Assembly (NCBI RefSeq): GCF_013358405.1 | Contig: NZ_CP054836.1 | Span: 744,001 to 808,000 of the forward strand | Length of the DNA: 64,000 nt | From: Oricola thermophila | GTDB lineage: Bacteria; Pseudomonadota; Alphaproteobacteria; Rhizobiales; Rhizobiaceae | Reading direction: 5' to 3' | Shown here: one piece after another, positions 35,012 through 44,823 of the stretch | How the letters are laid out: each line of letters begins with the position of its first letter | Numbering within the stretch: position 1 is the stretch's first letter | The notes under the pieces: model-generated | What the model saw: only the letters and a program-made list of their open reading frames with translations | What the model was told of the DNA's origin: nothing | The model's database searches: none | Translations under genes and position numbers: made by a program

Positions 35012-35866
35012 ATGATACCTGGAAATTTCGATTATCACCGGCCGGAGTCCGTCGCCGATGCGGTGGCGCTGCTGGTCAAATATGGCGACGAGGCGCGTGC
35101 GACCGCGGGTGGCCACAGCCTGATCCCGATGATGAAGCTGCGCATGACAGAAATCGCGCATCTCGTCGACCTGCAGGCCATCGGCGACCTGAAGGGCATC
35201 AAGGTCGATGGTGACAGCGTCTCCATCGGAGCGATGACGACGCAGCATGAACTGATCACCAGCGATGCGCTGGCCAAGGCCGCGCCGATCATCCGCGAAG
35301 CGTCATTGCAGATCGCCGATCCGCAGGTGCGCTATGTCGGCACGGTCGGCGGCAATGTAGCCAATGGCGACCCGGGCAACGACATGCCGGGCCTGATGCA
35401 GTGCCTCGATGCGAGCTACGTTCTTTCCGGGCCGGACGGCACGCGGGAGGTCGCGGCGCGCGAGTTCTACGAGGCCGCCTACTTCACTGCCCGCTCCGAC
35501 GAGGAGATCCTCGTCACGATCCGGTTCCCGGTGCCGAAAGGCGGGTACGCGTATGAAAAGCAGAAGCGCAAGATCGGCGACTACGCAACCGCCGCGGCTG
35601 CCGTCCTGATCGAAAAGGACGGCGGGAAATGCACGTCCGCTTCAATCGCGATGACCAACCTTGCCGACACGCCGGTGTGGTGCAAGGCGGCCGCCGATGC
35701 GCTTGTCGGAACAAGTCTCGACGGCGCGGCGCTCGATTCCGCCGTGGCCGCCATGCAGGAGGCGATCGATCCGCAGGAGGACAATCGCGGTCCGGTCGAT
35801 TTCAAGAAACATGTCGCAGGCGTGATGCTGCGCCGCGCCATAGAACGCGCGGCGTCGCGCGCCTGA
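35012..35866 (+). CDS. coxM: Carbon monoxide dehydrogenase medium subunit (FAD-binding)
   Basis: 284 residues from ATG 35012 after GGGAGGA. It is the flavoprotein subunit of the aerobic molybdenum CO dehydrogenase. FAD-binding motifs are TAGGHSLIP (about 32-40) and [16 protein letters not shown] (about 109-124), followed by a CO_deh_flav_C domain. Electrons from CO pass through the Fe-S subunit to this FAD and then to the respiratory chain. It starts the MSL gene order of CO oxidisers. Confidence 0.94.
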   Translation: MIPGNFDYHRPESVADAVALLVKYGDEARATAGGHSLIPMMKLRMTEIAHLVDLQAIGDLKGIKVDGDSVSIGAMTTQHELITSDALAKAAPIIREASLQIADPQVRYVGTVGGNVANGDPGNDMPGLMQCLDASYVLSGPDGTREVAAREFYEAAYFTARSDEEILVTIRFPVPKGGYAYEKQKRKIGDYATAAAAVLIEKDGGKCTSASIAMTNLADTPVWCKAAADALVGTSLDGAALDSAVAAMQEAIDPQEDNRGPVDFKKHVAGVMLRRAIERAASRA

Positions 35867-35885
35867 GGCGGGAGGGGAACTTACA

Positions 35886-36373
<488 letters not shown>

Positions 36374-36377
<4 letters not shown>

Positions 36378-38794
36378 ACGAGATGACTCCCCCGAAAGCC
36401 GAACGCGCCGCCGCCCTCAAGGGCCTCGGCACCGAGCGCAAGCGCGTCGAGGACGCGCGGTTCACCCAGGGCAAGGGCAATTACGTGGACGACATCAAGA
36501 TGCCGGGCATGCTGTTCGGCGATTTCGTCAGGTCGCCCTATGCCCATGCCCGCATCAAGTCGATCAACGCCGAGAAGGCGTTGGCCGTGCCGGGCGTTAT
36601 CGCCGTGCTGACCGCCGATGACCTGCGGCCGCTCAACCTGCACTGGATGCCGACACTTGCCGGCGACGTGCAGATGGTGCTTGCCGACGGCAAGGTCCTT
36701 TTCCAGGGGCAGGAGGTGGCCTTCGTCGTCGCCGAGGACCGCTATATCGCCGCCGATGCGGTGGAGCTGGTCGAAGTCGAATACGAGGAGCTTCCCGTCG
36801 TCGTCGATCCCTTCAAGGCACAGGCCGAGGATGCGCCGGTGCTGCGCGAGGACCTCGAAGGCAAGATGGAAGGCGCACACGGGCCGCGCCGGCATCACAA
36901 CCACATCTTCACCTGGGAGCAGGGAGACAGGGACGCGACCGATTCCGTGATCGGCTCGGCGGACGTGGTGGCCGAGGAGATGGTCTACTACCACCGCACC
37001 CATCCGTGCCCGCTGGAGACCTGCGGCTGCGTCGCCTCGATGGACAAGGTCAACGGCAAGCTGACGGTCTGGGGCACGTTCCAGGCGCCGCACGCGGTGC
37101 GCACCGTGGCGTCGCTGATCTCGGGCATCGCGGAACACAATATCCGCATCGTCTCGCCCGATATCGGCGGCGGTTTCGGCAACAAGGTCGGCGTCTACCC
37201 GGGCTATATCTGCTCGATCGTCGCATCCATCGTCACCGGCGTTCCGGTGAAGTGGGTGGAGGACCGGATGGAAAACCTGATGGCTACCGCCTTTGCCCGC
37301 GATTACTGGATGCAGGGCAAGATCGCCGCCACCAAGGACGGCAAGATCACCGGGCTGTGGTGCCACGTGACTGCCGATCACGGCGCTTTCGACGCCTGTG
37401 CCGATCCGACGAAGTTCCCGGCCGGTTTCTTCAACATTTGTACGGGATCCTATGACATTCCGACGGCCTACCTGGCGGTCGACGGTGTCTATACCAACAA
37501 GGCGCCGGGCGGGGTTGCCTATCGCTGCTCGTTCCGGGTGACGGAAGCCGCCTACTTCATCGAACGGATGATCGAGGTGCTCGCGATCGAGCTGGGCATG
37601 GATGCAGCGGAGCTGCGTGCGAAAAACTTCATCAGGAAGGATCAGTTCCCGTACCAGTCGGCGCTGGGGTGGGAATATGACTCCGGCGACTATCACACGG
37701 CATGGGACAAGGCGTTGAAAGCCGTCGGATACAAGGAACTGCGGAAGGAACAGGCCGAGCGGGTTGAAGCCTTCAAGCGCGGCGAGACTCGCAAGCTTCT
37801 CGGCATCGGTCTCACCCATTTCACGGAAATCGTCGGTGCCGGCCCGGTCAAGAATTGCGACATCCTGGGGCTCGGCATGTTCGACAGCTGCGAGATCCGC
37901 ATCCATCCGACCGGATCGGCAATTGCCCGTCTTGGCACGATCAGCCAGGGGCAGGGTCATGCGACGACATTCGCGCAGATACTGGCGTCCGAAATAGGCA
38001 TTCCGGCCGACGACATTACCGTCGAGGAAGGCGACACGGACACCGCTCCCTACGGGCTGGGTACCTACGGTTCCCGGTCCACGCCGGTCGCGGGTGCGGC
38101 GACGGCGATGGCCGGGCGGAAGATACGCGCCAAGGCGCAGATGATCGCTGCCTACCTGCTGGAAGTTCACGACAGCGACGTGGAATGGGATGTCGACCGT
38201 TTCGTGGTCAAGGGTGCGCCCGAGCGCTTCAAGACCATGAAGGAAATCGCCTTTGCAGCCTACAACCAGGCGATTCCCGGCCTTGAACCCGGACTGGAGG
38301 CGGTCAGCTACTATGACCCGCCGAACATGACCTATCCGTTTGGTGCCTACATCTGCGTCATGGAAATCGACGTTGATACGGGCGAATGGGAAATTCGCCA
38401 GTTCTACGCGCTCGATGATTGCGGCACCCGCATCAACCCGATGATCATCGAGGGGCAGGTGCATGGCGGCGTCACCGAGGCGCTGGCGATCGCGATGGGC
38501 CAGGAAATTGCCTATGACGACATGGGCAATGTGAAGACCGGTACGCTGATGGACTTCTTCATCCCGACCGCCTGGGAAACGCCGCATTATACCACCGACC
38601 ACACGGTGACGCCGAGCCCGCATCATCCGATCGGGGCGAAGGGCGTGGGCGAGAGCCCGAATGTCGGCGGTGTTCCGGCCTTCTCCAACGCGGTCCACGA
38701 CGCGTTTCGGCCGTTCGGCCTCAAACAGGCCCACATGCCGCACGATCACTGGCGCATATGGAAGATCGCTCACGACCTTGGCCTGCACGGCTGA
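36374..38794 (+). CDS. coxL: Carbon monoxide dehydrogenase large subunit, form I
   Basis: 806 residues from ATG 36374, close to the 809 of characterised CoxL. It binds the Mo-Cu active site with molybdopterin cytosine dinucleotide. The form I motif AYRCSFR is at 382-388, with Cys385 as the copper ligand, and Glu760 in GAKGVGES matches the catalytic glutamate. Form II homologues carry AYRGAGR instead, so this is a genuine CO oxidase by motif. [13 protein letters not shown] and [10 protein letters not shown] are molybdopterin-contact regions. It oxidises CO with water to CO2. Confidence 0.96.
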
Positions 38795-38815
38795 GCGCGA
38801 TCCGAAACCACCGGT

Positions 38816-38836
38816 CCCCGGGATTCAGTCCCGGGG
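38816..38836 (+). terminator. Hairpin between coxL and coxD
   Basis: An 8-base perfect stem (CCCCGGGA / TCCCGGGG) with a TTCAG loop sits 21 bases after the coxL stop and just before the coxD ribosome site. There is no T-run. It probably protects the coxMSL message or reduces expression of the accessory genes coxDEF relative to the enzyme subunits. Confidence 0.55.
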
Positions 38837-38852
38837 CCTTGGGGAGATGAGC

Positions 38853-39728
38853 ATGTCCTGGCAAACTTTGCAGGCCGACCTGTCCAATACCGGCTATGTC
38901 GCGTCCGACGACTTGGCGATGGCGCTTTTCCTGGCGGTGACGCTGGGCAAACCGCTGTTGCTGGAAGGTCCGGCCGGTGTCGGCAAGACCCAGATCGCCA
39001 AGTCTCTCGCCGAGTTGCGGGATGCGAAGCTGATCCGGCTGCAATGCTACGAGGGGCTCGATGCTAGCCACGCGATCTACGAGTGGAACTACCAGCGGCA
39101 ATTGCTGTCGATCCGCGCCGCGGCGGAAGAGCGCAAGTCGTCCGCCGAGGTCGAGGACCACATCTTTTCCGAAAAGTTCCTGCTGCAACGGCCGCTGCTG
39201 GAAGCGATCCGGCAGGACAAGCAGGCGGTCCTTCTGATCGACGAGATCGACCGGGCGGACGAGGAGTTCGAGGCCTACCTTCTGGAAATCCTGTCCGATT
39301 TCCAGATCACCATACCCGAGATCGGCACCATCGAGGCTACGACGCGACCATACGTCATCCTGACAGCGAATGGCGCGCGGGATCTTTCGGACGCGCTGCG
39401 GCGGCGCTGCCTCTACAACTATGTCGACTATCCCGACCGGCGTACCGAGATGGCAATTCTCGCCAAGAGATGCCCGGCACTCGAGGACCGGCTGGCAGAA
39501 CAGATCGTCGGGTTCGTGCAGGCGCTGCGCAAGGAGGAACTAGAAAAGAAGCCGGGTATCGCCGAAATGCTCGACTGGGCTGCTGCGCTGGCCGGTCTCG
39601 GTGTCAACGACCTGGCCGACGACCCCGAACAGACGCAGGCGACACTGGTCTGCCTCCTGAAGACCGAGCGCGATCGTGCGGCGGTGCCCAGGGAGGTGCA
39701 GCAGCGCCTCGTCGGAAAGGCAGCCTGA
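38853..39728 (+). CDS. coxD: CoxD AAA+ ATPase (MoxR type), CO dehydrogenase maturation
   Basis: 291 residues if started at ATG 38853, which has GGGGAG at proper distance; ATG 38847 is in frame two codons earlier. MoxR-type AAA+ motifs: Walker A EGPAGVGKTQ (about 39-48), Walker B AVLLIDEIDRAD and sensor ILTANGARDLSDALRRRC. In Oligotropha CoxD is needed to build the CuSMoO2 active site by adding sulfur and copper. It is paired with coxE, whose start directly follows its stop. Confidence 0.92.
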   Translation: MSWQTLQADLSNTGYVASDDLAMALFLAVTLGKPLLLEGPAGVGKTQIAKSLAELRDAKLIRLQCYEGLDASHAIYEWNYQRQLLSIRAAAEERKSSAEVEDHIFSEKFLLQRPLLEAIRQDKQAVLLIDEIDRADEEFEAYLLEILSDFQITIPEIGTIEATTRPYVILTANGARDLSDALRRRCLYNYVDYPDRRTEMAILAKRCPALEDRLAEQIVGFVQALRKEELEKKPGIAEMLDWAAALAGLGVNDLADDPEQTQATLVCLLKTERDRAAVPREVQQRLVGKAA

Positions 39729-40913
39729 ATGCAGGTGACGCGCTTCCCTGAACGCGCCAACGGCCCCGCCGAGCGGCTGGCGGGCTTCATGGCGCATCTG
39801 CGCCTCAACGGCATCCCGACGGGCCTGGGAGAGACCGAGACCGCGCTGGCCGCGCTTGCGGCGGTCGATGCCGGGCATGTTGGCGAGGTCCGTTCTGCGC
39901 TCAGGGCGGTCTGCGTCGGCGACGCCGAGCAGGAAAAGCGCTTCGATGACCTGTTCGATGCCTATTGGCTGAATCATGGCCGCAGTCGTGACGGCACGGT
40001 CGTCACGCATTCCGCACGCAACATGAAGGCGAAAAGCGGCAGCAACTACCGCATGGCGCCCGGCGAGAGCGACGAAGAAGGCGAAGCTGATATGCCGGAC
40101 GAGGACGGGGAGGGCGCTTCCGCGGGCGATGGCACAGGACGGCTCGTCGCCTCGAAAATATCCAATATCGAGAAGACCGACCTGCGCAAGCTGATGACGC
40201 CGGAGGATATGACTCGGGCAGAGCGTATCGCCGAACGGATCGCGCGGAGCATTCGCGATCGGCGCTCCCGGCGGCGAAAGGCGGCGCTGCGCGGCGCGAT
40301 GCCGGACATGCGCAAGATCCTGCGCAAAAGCGTTCAACGCGGCGGCGAGCCGATCGAGCTCTTCCGCAAGGCAAGGCCCGACCGGCCGGTGAACGTCATT
40401 GCCATTCTCGACGTATCGGGTTCGATGACGGTCTATGCGCGGGTATTTCTCGCTTTCCTGAAAGGTCTCGTTTCGGCCGACCAGCGCACGGACGCCTATC
40501 TGTTTCACACGCAGTTGGTGCGCATTTCCGATGCCTTGCGTGACAGTGACACGATGCGCGCCGTGAACCGCCTCTCCATTATGGCAAAGGGGTTTGGTGG
40601 CGGCACGAGAATCGGCTCGAACCTTAAACAGTTCAACGCGCAATACGCGGCGCAATCGGTCAACGGGCGCAGTGTCGTCATCATCCTGTCGGACGGCTAC
40701 GACACCGACCCGCCGGAGATGATCGACGAGGCAGTGGCCCGGTTGAAGCGGCGCGGTGCGCGCATCGTCTGGCTCAACCCGTTGAAGGGCTGGAAAGACT
40801 ATGCACCGGTGGCGCGCGGCATGGCTGCGGCGCTGCCGCATCTCGACCATTTCGCCGCGGCGAACACGCTTTCGGACCTGGCCGCGCTTGAGCCGTGGCT
40901 GAACGAGCTGTGA
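39729..40913 (+). CDS. coxE: CoxE, von Willebrand factor A domain protein for CO dehydrogenase maturation
   Basis: 394 residues. The C-terminal half is a VWA domain with the metal-site motif DVSGSM (Asp228) and later ILSDGYDTDPP. An acidic stretch (near 115-135) separates it from the N-terminal helical part. CoxE works with the AAA+ ATPase CoxD as a chelatase-like pair in active-site copper insertion. It begins immediately after the coxD stop (TGAATG). Confidence 0.92.
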   Translation: MQVTRFPERANGPAERLAGFMAHLRLNGIPTGLGETETALAALAAVDAGHVGEVRSALRAVCVGDAEQEKRFDDLFDAYWLNHGRSRDGTVVTHSARNMKAKSGSNYRMAPGESDEEGEADMPDEDGEGASAGDGTGRLVASKISNIEKTDLRKLMTPEDMTRAERIAERIARSIRDRRSRRRKAALRGAMPDMRKILRKSVQRGGEPIELFRKARPDRPVNVIAILDVSGSMTVYARVFLAFLKGLVSADQRTDAYLFHTQLVRISDALRDSDTMRAVNRLSIMAKGFGGGTRIGSNLKQFNAQYAAQSVNGRSVVIILSDGYDTDPPEMIDEAVARLKRRGARIVWLNPLKGWKDYAPVARGMAAALPHLDHFAAANTLSDLAALEPWLNEL

Positions 40914-40924
40914 GGGAGGACGCC

Positions 40925-41767
40925 ATGGGACAGAAGGCAGACATCCACGAACAGGTCGCCGAACTGAAGAATGCGGGTGAGGCGTTCGCGATCGCGACGG
41001 TGGTGCGCACGGTCGCCGCGACGGCGGCGAAGGCCGGCGCCAAGGCGATCATCCGCGCCGATGGCACGATCATGGAAGGCTGGATCGGCGGAGGGTGCGC
41101 GCGTGGCGCGGTTCTGAAGGCGGCCAGGGAATCGATGGCCGACGGCGTGCCGCGCTTCGTCTCGGTGCAGCCCGAGGACATGCTGGCCGAGCTGGGCGTT
41201 TCGCCGGGCACGGAAAAGGAAGGTGTACGCTTCGCGCGTAACATGTGTCCGAGCAAGGGAACGATGGACGTTTTCATCGAACCGGTCCTGCCGTCGCCGG
41301 GGATCATCATCTTGGGGGCAAGTCCTGTCGCTGTGGCGCTGGCTGAAATCGCGCTGCGCTTCGGCTACCACGTCACGGTCTGCGCACCGGGGGATGATCA
41401 GGGTGCGTTCGCCGCGGCTGACGCTCGTATCGACGGTTTCATGCTCGAAACCGCCGAAACCGCAGACAAGTACATCGTCGTTTCGACGCAGGGGCGCGGC
41501 GACGAGGCGGCGCTCAGCGCGGCGTTGTCTGTGCCCTCGGCGCATGTCTCTTTCGTCGGTAGCAGGGCCAAGGCTGCGGCCTTGTCGGCAAAGCTCAGGG
41601 ACAAGGGCGTCGACGCTGATCGGCTGGCTACTCTGAAGGCTCCGGCCGGTCTCGATATCGGCGCGATAACGCCTGACGAGATTGCCTTGTCCATCCTGGC
41701 CGAAATCACCCAGGTCCGTCGCCGCAGACAGCGCGACGCGGCCGAGCGGGCGGGAGAAGGACGATGA
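40925..41767 (+). CDS. coxF: CoxF, XdhC/CoxI-family maturation protein
   Basis: 280 residues from ATG 40925 behind GGGAGGA. N-terminal XdhC/CoxI domain (TVVRTVAATAAKAGAKAIIR, GWIGGGCARGAVL) and a C-terminal Rossmann-like domain beginning IILGASPVAVALAEIALRFG. Family members bind molybdenum cofactor and protect or deliver it during sulfuration and insertion. Eleven bases after coxE. Confidence 0.9.
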   Translation: MGQKADIHEQVAELKNAGEAFAIATVVRTVAATAAKAGAKAIIRADGTIMEGWIGGGCARGAVLKAARESMADGVPRFVSVQPEDMLAELGVSPGTEKEGVRFARNMCPSKGTMDVFIEPVLPSPGIIILGASPVAVALAEIALRFGYHVTVCAPGDDQGAFAAADARIDGFMLETAETADKYIVVSTQGRGDEAALSAALSVPSAHVSFVGSRAKAAALSAKLRDKGVDADRLATLKAPAGLDIGAITPDEIALSILAEITQVRRRRQRDAAERAGEGR

Positions 41768-41916
41768 GTTTGTGGCGATACTGCTTGCACGCGGTTCGGA
41801 CAATGTTGTCTGCGCCGATCGCCGAGAGCGAAAATTCTGAAACCCCGGACAACGATATTGTGGTAGAGGCCATGCTGAATGGTCGATCCTGTTGTGGATG
41901 ATTGAGGACTGAATAC

Positions 41917-42363
41917 ATGGAAATGAACGACGAAATCCGGATCGAAGCCCCGCGTGACCGGGTTTACGCCGCGTTGAACGACACCGAGACGCTTAAGGCA
42001 TGCATTCCGGGATGCGAGGAACTCGTCAAGAAGTCGGATACGGAACTGGAGGCGAAGGTCACGTTGAAGATCGGTCCGGTGAAGGCGAAATTCGGCGGCA
42101 ACGTGACTCTCGATCAGTCCAATGCGCCGGGGCGGTTTTCGCTTTCGGGTGAAGGCAGCGGCGGCGTCGCCGGCTTCGCCAAGGGTGGAGCCGATGTCGA
42201 GCTGGAGGAAGATGGCGATGCGACGGTGTTGCGTTACACGGCAAAGGCGGACGTCGGCGGGAAGATCGCCCAACTTGGCAGCCGTCTGATCGTTTCGACG
42301 GCAAACCGCCTGGCCGGCCAGTTCTTCGCCAAGTTCAAGGAAGTGGTCGAGGCAGAAGGCTGA
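41917..42363 (+). CDS. coxG: CoxG/SRPBCC-family protein, short form
   Basis: 148 residues from ATG 41917, consisting of one SRPBCC (CoxG) domain: VYAALNDTETLKACIPGCEE at the start, a conserved GPVKAKFGGNVTL and C-terminal ANRLAGQFFAKFKE. CoxG recruits CO dehydrogenase to the membrane and serves electron transfer to quinones in studied bacteria. Longer relatives have an additional C-terminal tail; this one ends right after the domain. It is separated from coxF by 150 bases with no gene, so it may have its own promoter. Confidence 0.88.
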   Translation: MEMNDEIRIEAPRDRVYAALNDTETLKACIPGCEELVKKSDTELEAKVTLKIGPVKAKFGGNVTLDQSNAPGRFSLSGEGSGGVAGFAKGGADVELEEDGDATVLRYTAKADVGGKIAQLGSRLIVSTANRLAGQFFAKFKEVVEAEG

Positions 42364-42429
42364 GCGCCCGCCCTCATTCCCGACGGCACAAACGGCAAAT
42401 GACCTGAGGTCTGGGGCCGCGGAGAAGGA

Positions 42430-42834
42430 CTATACGCAGAATTCGTCGTAGAGCGTCTTCACGACGCGCCGGATGCGCTCATCCGCAAGCGAATAGATGA
42501 TCGACCTGCCTGATCGCCTGTAGGCGACGAGGCCTTCTTCGCGCAGGCGTGCGAGCTGTTTCGACACGGCGGCCTGGGGCACACCAAGCATGGTTTCCAG
42601 TTCCCCGACGCTGGCGCCCGACTCACAAAGCCGGCACAGGATGACGAGGCGCGAGGGGTGCGCAAGCGATTTCAGGAACCTGGTCGTGCGCTCGGCATTT
42701 TCCATCATCCGGGCGGAAGCGGCCTGCTCCTCGTGATCGGGTGTTTCGGCCAACGGTGCAGTCAATTTCCGCTCTTTCGTGTCTGGGCGCGCAAGGTTTA
42801 CCGCGCCTTCTAACACGGTGTTTCCCTTACGCAA
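42430..42834 (-). CDS. ArsR-family regulator of the BigR/SqrR persulfide-sensing type
   Basis: 134 residues if started at TTG 42834; the compact family core starts at ATG 42708 (MMENAERTTRFLKSLAH), giving 92 residues, and the true start is uncertain. Helix-turn-helix: VPQAAVSKQLARLREEGLVA. It has the two switch cysteines of BigR/SqrR, in RLVILCRLCESG and in the C-terminal DEFCV, plus an extra Cys in RLCES. It lies between coxG (convergent) and asnO (divergent). No sulfur gene adjoins it, so its targets are unknown. Confidence 0.82.
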   Translation of the reverse strand: MRKGNTVLEGAVNLARPDTKERKLTAPLAETPDHEEQAASARMMENAERTTRFLKSLAHPSRLVILCRLCESGASVGELETMLGVPQAAVSKQLARLREEGLVAYRRSGRSIIYSLADERIRRVVKTLYDEFCV

Positions 42835-42874
42835 AGTGTCGATGCCGGCACGCGAACAAAAAGCGTCAAGCCGT

Positions 42875-42892
42875 GAATTGGCATGGTAATTC
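42875..42892. promoter_or_regulatory. Candidate palindromic operator between the ArsR gene and asnO
   Basis: Arms GAATT (42875-42879) and AATTC (42888-42892) with an 8-base spacer form the only evident palindrome in the divergent region. It could be the site of the adjacent ArsR-type repressor, but it is short and does not resemble the BigR box at 1680-1703. Confidence 0.25.
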
Positions 42893-43040
42893 CGGCGCCG
42901 ATTTGATCTTCTGCGATTCGGTGACTAGGTAACGTGTGCCGCCAGCATGGCTTTCGCCGTGCTCTACTATGTCCGCAATTTCCCTGTTGGTGATTTTTTT
43001 TGCCGCGCGGACGACCAAGACGAAGGAAATACAATCCAAT

Positions 43041-44816
43041 ATGTGTGGAATTGCCGGAGAAATCCGTTTCGATGGCGCGTTTGCTGATACGTCAGCAGTC
43101 GCGCGCATGACCGATGCGCTTGCCCCGCGGGGTCCCGACGGCAGCGGGATCCTTGCGCAAGGACGCGTTGCGTTCGGTCATCGCCGTCTCAAGATCATCG
43201 ACCTGTCCGAAAAGGCGGCCCAACCGATGAGCGATCCGGCCCTTGGCCTGACGGTGGTGTTCAACGGTTGTATCTACAACTACCCGGAACTGCGCAGAGA
43301 GCTCGAAGCGGACGGTTATGCCTTCTTTTCCCACGGCGACACGGAGGTCGTCCTCAAGGCATTCGACAAATGGGGCCAGGCCTGCGTGGAACGTTTTCAT
43401 GGCATGTTTGCCTTTGCGATCCACGAACGCGATACGGGGGCGGTGACGCTTGCGCGCGACCGTTTCGGCATCAAGCCGCTCTACTACTCGGAGACGAATG
43501 ACCGCATCCGCTTCGCTTCCTTCCTGCCCGCTCTGCTGAAGGCCGGCGGGATCGACACCGATATCGACCGGGAAGCGCTGCACAACTACATGAGCTTTCA
43601 TGCGGTCGTTCCGCCGCCACGGACCATCATGAAGGGGGTGCGCAAGCTGCCGCCGGCCACGACGCGGACGATCGGCGCGGACGGGAGTATCGAGGATCGC
43701 GTGTATTGGCAGCCGGCCTACGAGCGGCGGCGCGAAGATGCGGGGCTGAAGCGCGATGACTGGCGGGACCGGGTTCATGACGCGCTGCGTCTGGCGGTGC
43801 GCCGGCGCATGGTGGCCGATGTGCCGGTCGGCGTGCTGCTGTCGGGCGGAGTCGATTCATCGCTGATCGTCGGGCTGCTGGCGGAGGAGGGGCAGAAGGA
43901 CCTTATGACCTTCTCCATCGGCTTCGAAGAGGCAAATGGCGAGAAAGGTGACGAGTTCGTTTATTCCGACCTGATCGCCGAAACATTCAAGACGGACCAT
44001 CACAAGATATTCGTTCCGTCCGCGGACCTCATCCGCCACCTGCCGGACACGATCGCCGCCATGTCGGAACCGATGGTCTCCTACGACAATATCGGTTTCT
44101 TTCTGCTCAGCCGCGAAGTCTCGAAACACGTCAAGGTCGTGCAATCGGGGCAGGGCGCCGACGAGGTGTTCGCCGGCTATCACTGGTATCCGCCACTGGC
44201 CGAATCCGACGATGTCGTCGGCGATTATGCCAACGTGTTCTTCGACCGTACGCATGCGACGCTGGCCGGACAGCTCGACGAGCGGTGGATGGCAGGAAGT
44301 GACGTCAGCCGTTCGCTTGTCAGCGAGCACCTGCAGCGCGGCGGCGCCGCCACGCCGGTCGACCGCGCGCTGCGCCTCGACTCCCATGTCATGCTGGTCG
44401 ACGATCCCGTGAAGCGGGTCGACAACATGACGATGGCCTGGGGATTGGAGGCGCGCGTGCCCTTCCTGGATCACGAGCTGGTCGAACTGGCCGCGACCAT
44501 CCCGCCGGAGTTCAAACTGCTCGACAATGGCAAGGGCGTGCTCAAGGACGTGGCGCGGCAGGTGGTGCCGCACGAGGTTATCGATCGCAAGAAGGGCTAT
44601 TTCCCGGTCCCGCAGCTCAAGTACATCCAGGGCGAGTATCTCGACATGGTCAGGGATGCGATGGGATCGCGGGTGGCCCGGGAGCGCGGCCTTTTCCGGC
44701 AGGACTACCTGGAAACGCTCTATGCCGATCCCGCCGGCCGCATCACGCCGCTGCAGGGGTCAGAACTTTGGCAGGTCGCGCTGCTCGAAATGTGGTTGCA
44801 GACACACGGGGTGTGA
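43041..44816 (+). CDS. asnO: N-acetylglutaminylglutamine amidotransferase (asparagine synthetase family)
   Basis: 591 residues from ATG 43041, so that the nucleophile Cys2 of MCGIAGEI becomes N-terminal after Met removal. An N-terminal glutaminase domain (about 1-210) is followed by a synthetase domain with the PPi loop SGGVDSS. It belongs to the AsnO group that amidates N-acetylglutaminylglutamine to the osmolyte NAGGN. The following genes (ngg and the M42 peptidase) are its standard operon partners, which decides the function over ordinary asparagine synthetase. Confidence 0.92.
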   Translation: MCGIAGEIRFDGAFADTSAVARMTDALAPRGPDGSGILAQGRVAFGHRRLKIIDLSEKAAQPMSDPALGLTVVFNGCIYNYPELRRELEADGYAFFSHGDTEVVLKAFDKWGQACVERFHGMFAFAIHERDTGAVTLARDRFGIKPLYYSETNDRIRFASFLPALLKAGGIDTDIDREALHNYMSFHAVVPPPRTIMKGVRKLPPATTRTIGADGSIEDRVYWQPAYERRREDAGLKRDDWRDRVHDALRLAVRRRMVADVPVGVLLSGGVDSSLIVGLLAEEGQKDLMTFSIGFEEANGEKGDEFVYSDLIAETFKTDHHKIFVPSADLIRHLPDTIAAMSEPMVSYDNIGFFLLSREVSKHVKVVQSGQGADEVFAGYHWYPPLAESDDVVGDYANVFFDRTHATLAGQLDERWMAGSDVSRSLVSEHLQRGGAATPVDRALRLDSHVMLVDDPVKRVDNMTMAWGLEARVPFLDHELVELAATIPPEFKLLDNGKGVLKDVARQVVPHEVIDRKKGYFPVPQLKYIQGEYLDMVRDAMGSRVARERGLFRQDYLETLYADPAGRITPLQGSELWQVALLEMWLQTHGV

Positions 44817-44823
44817 CGTCACC

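Noticed and set aside
43041..44816. asnO considered as ordinary asparagine synthetase B
   Set aside because: The directly following ngg and M42 peptidase genes form the diagnostic NAGGN operon, so the amidotransferase of that pathway is more likely.
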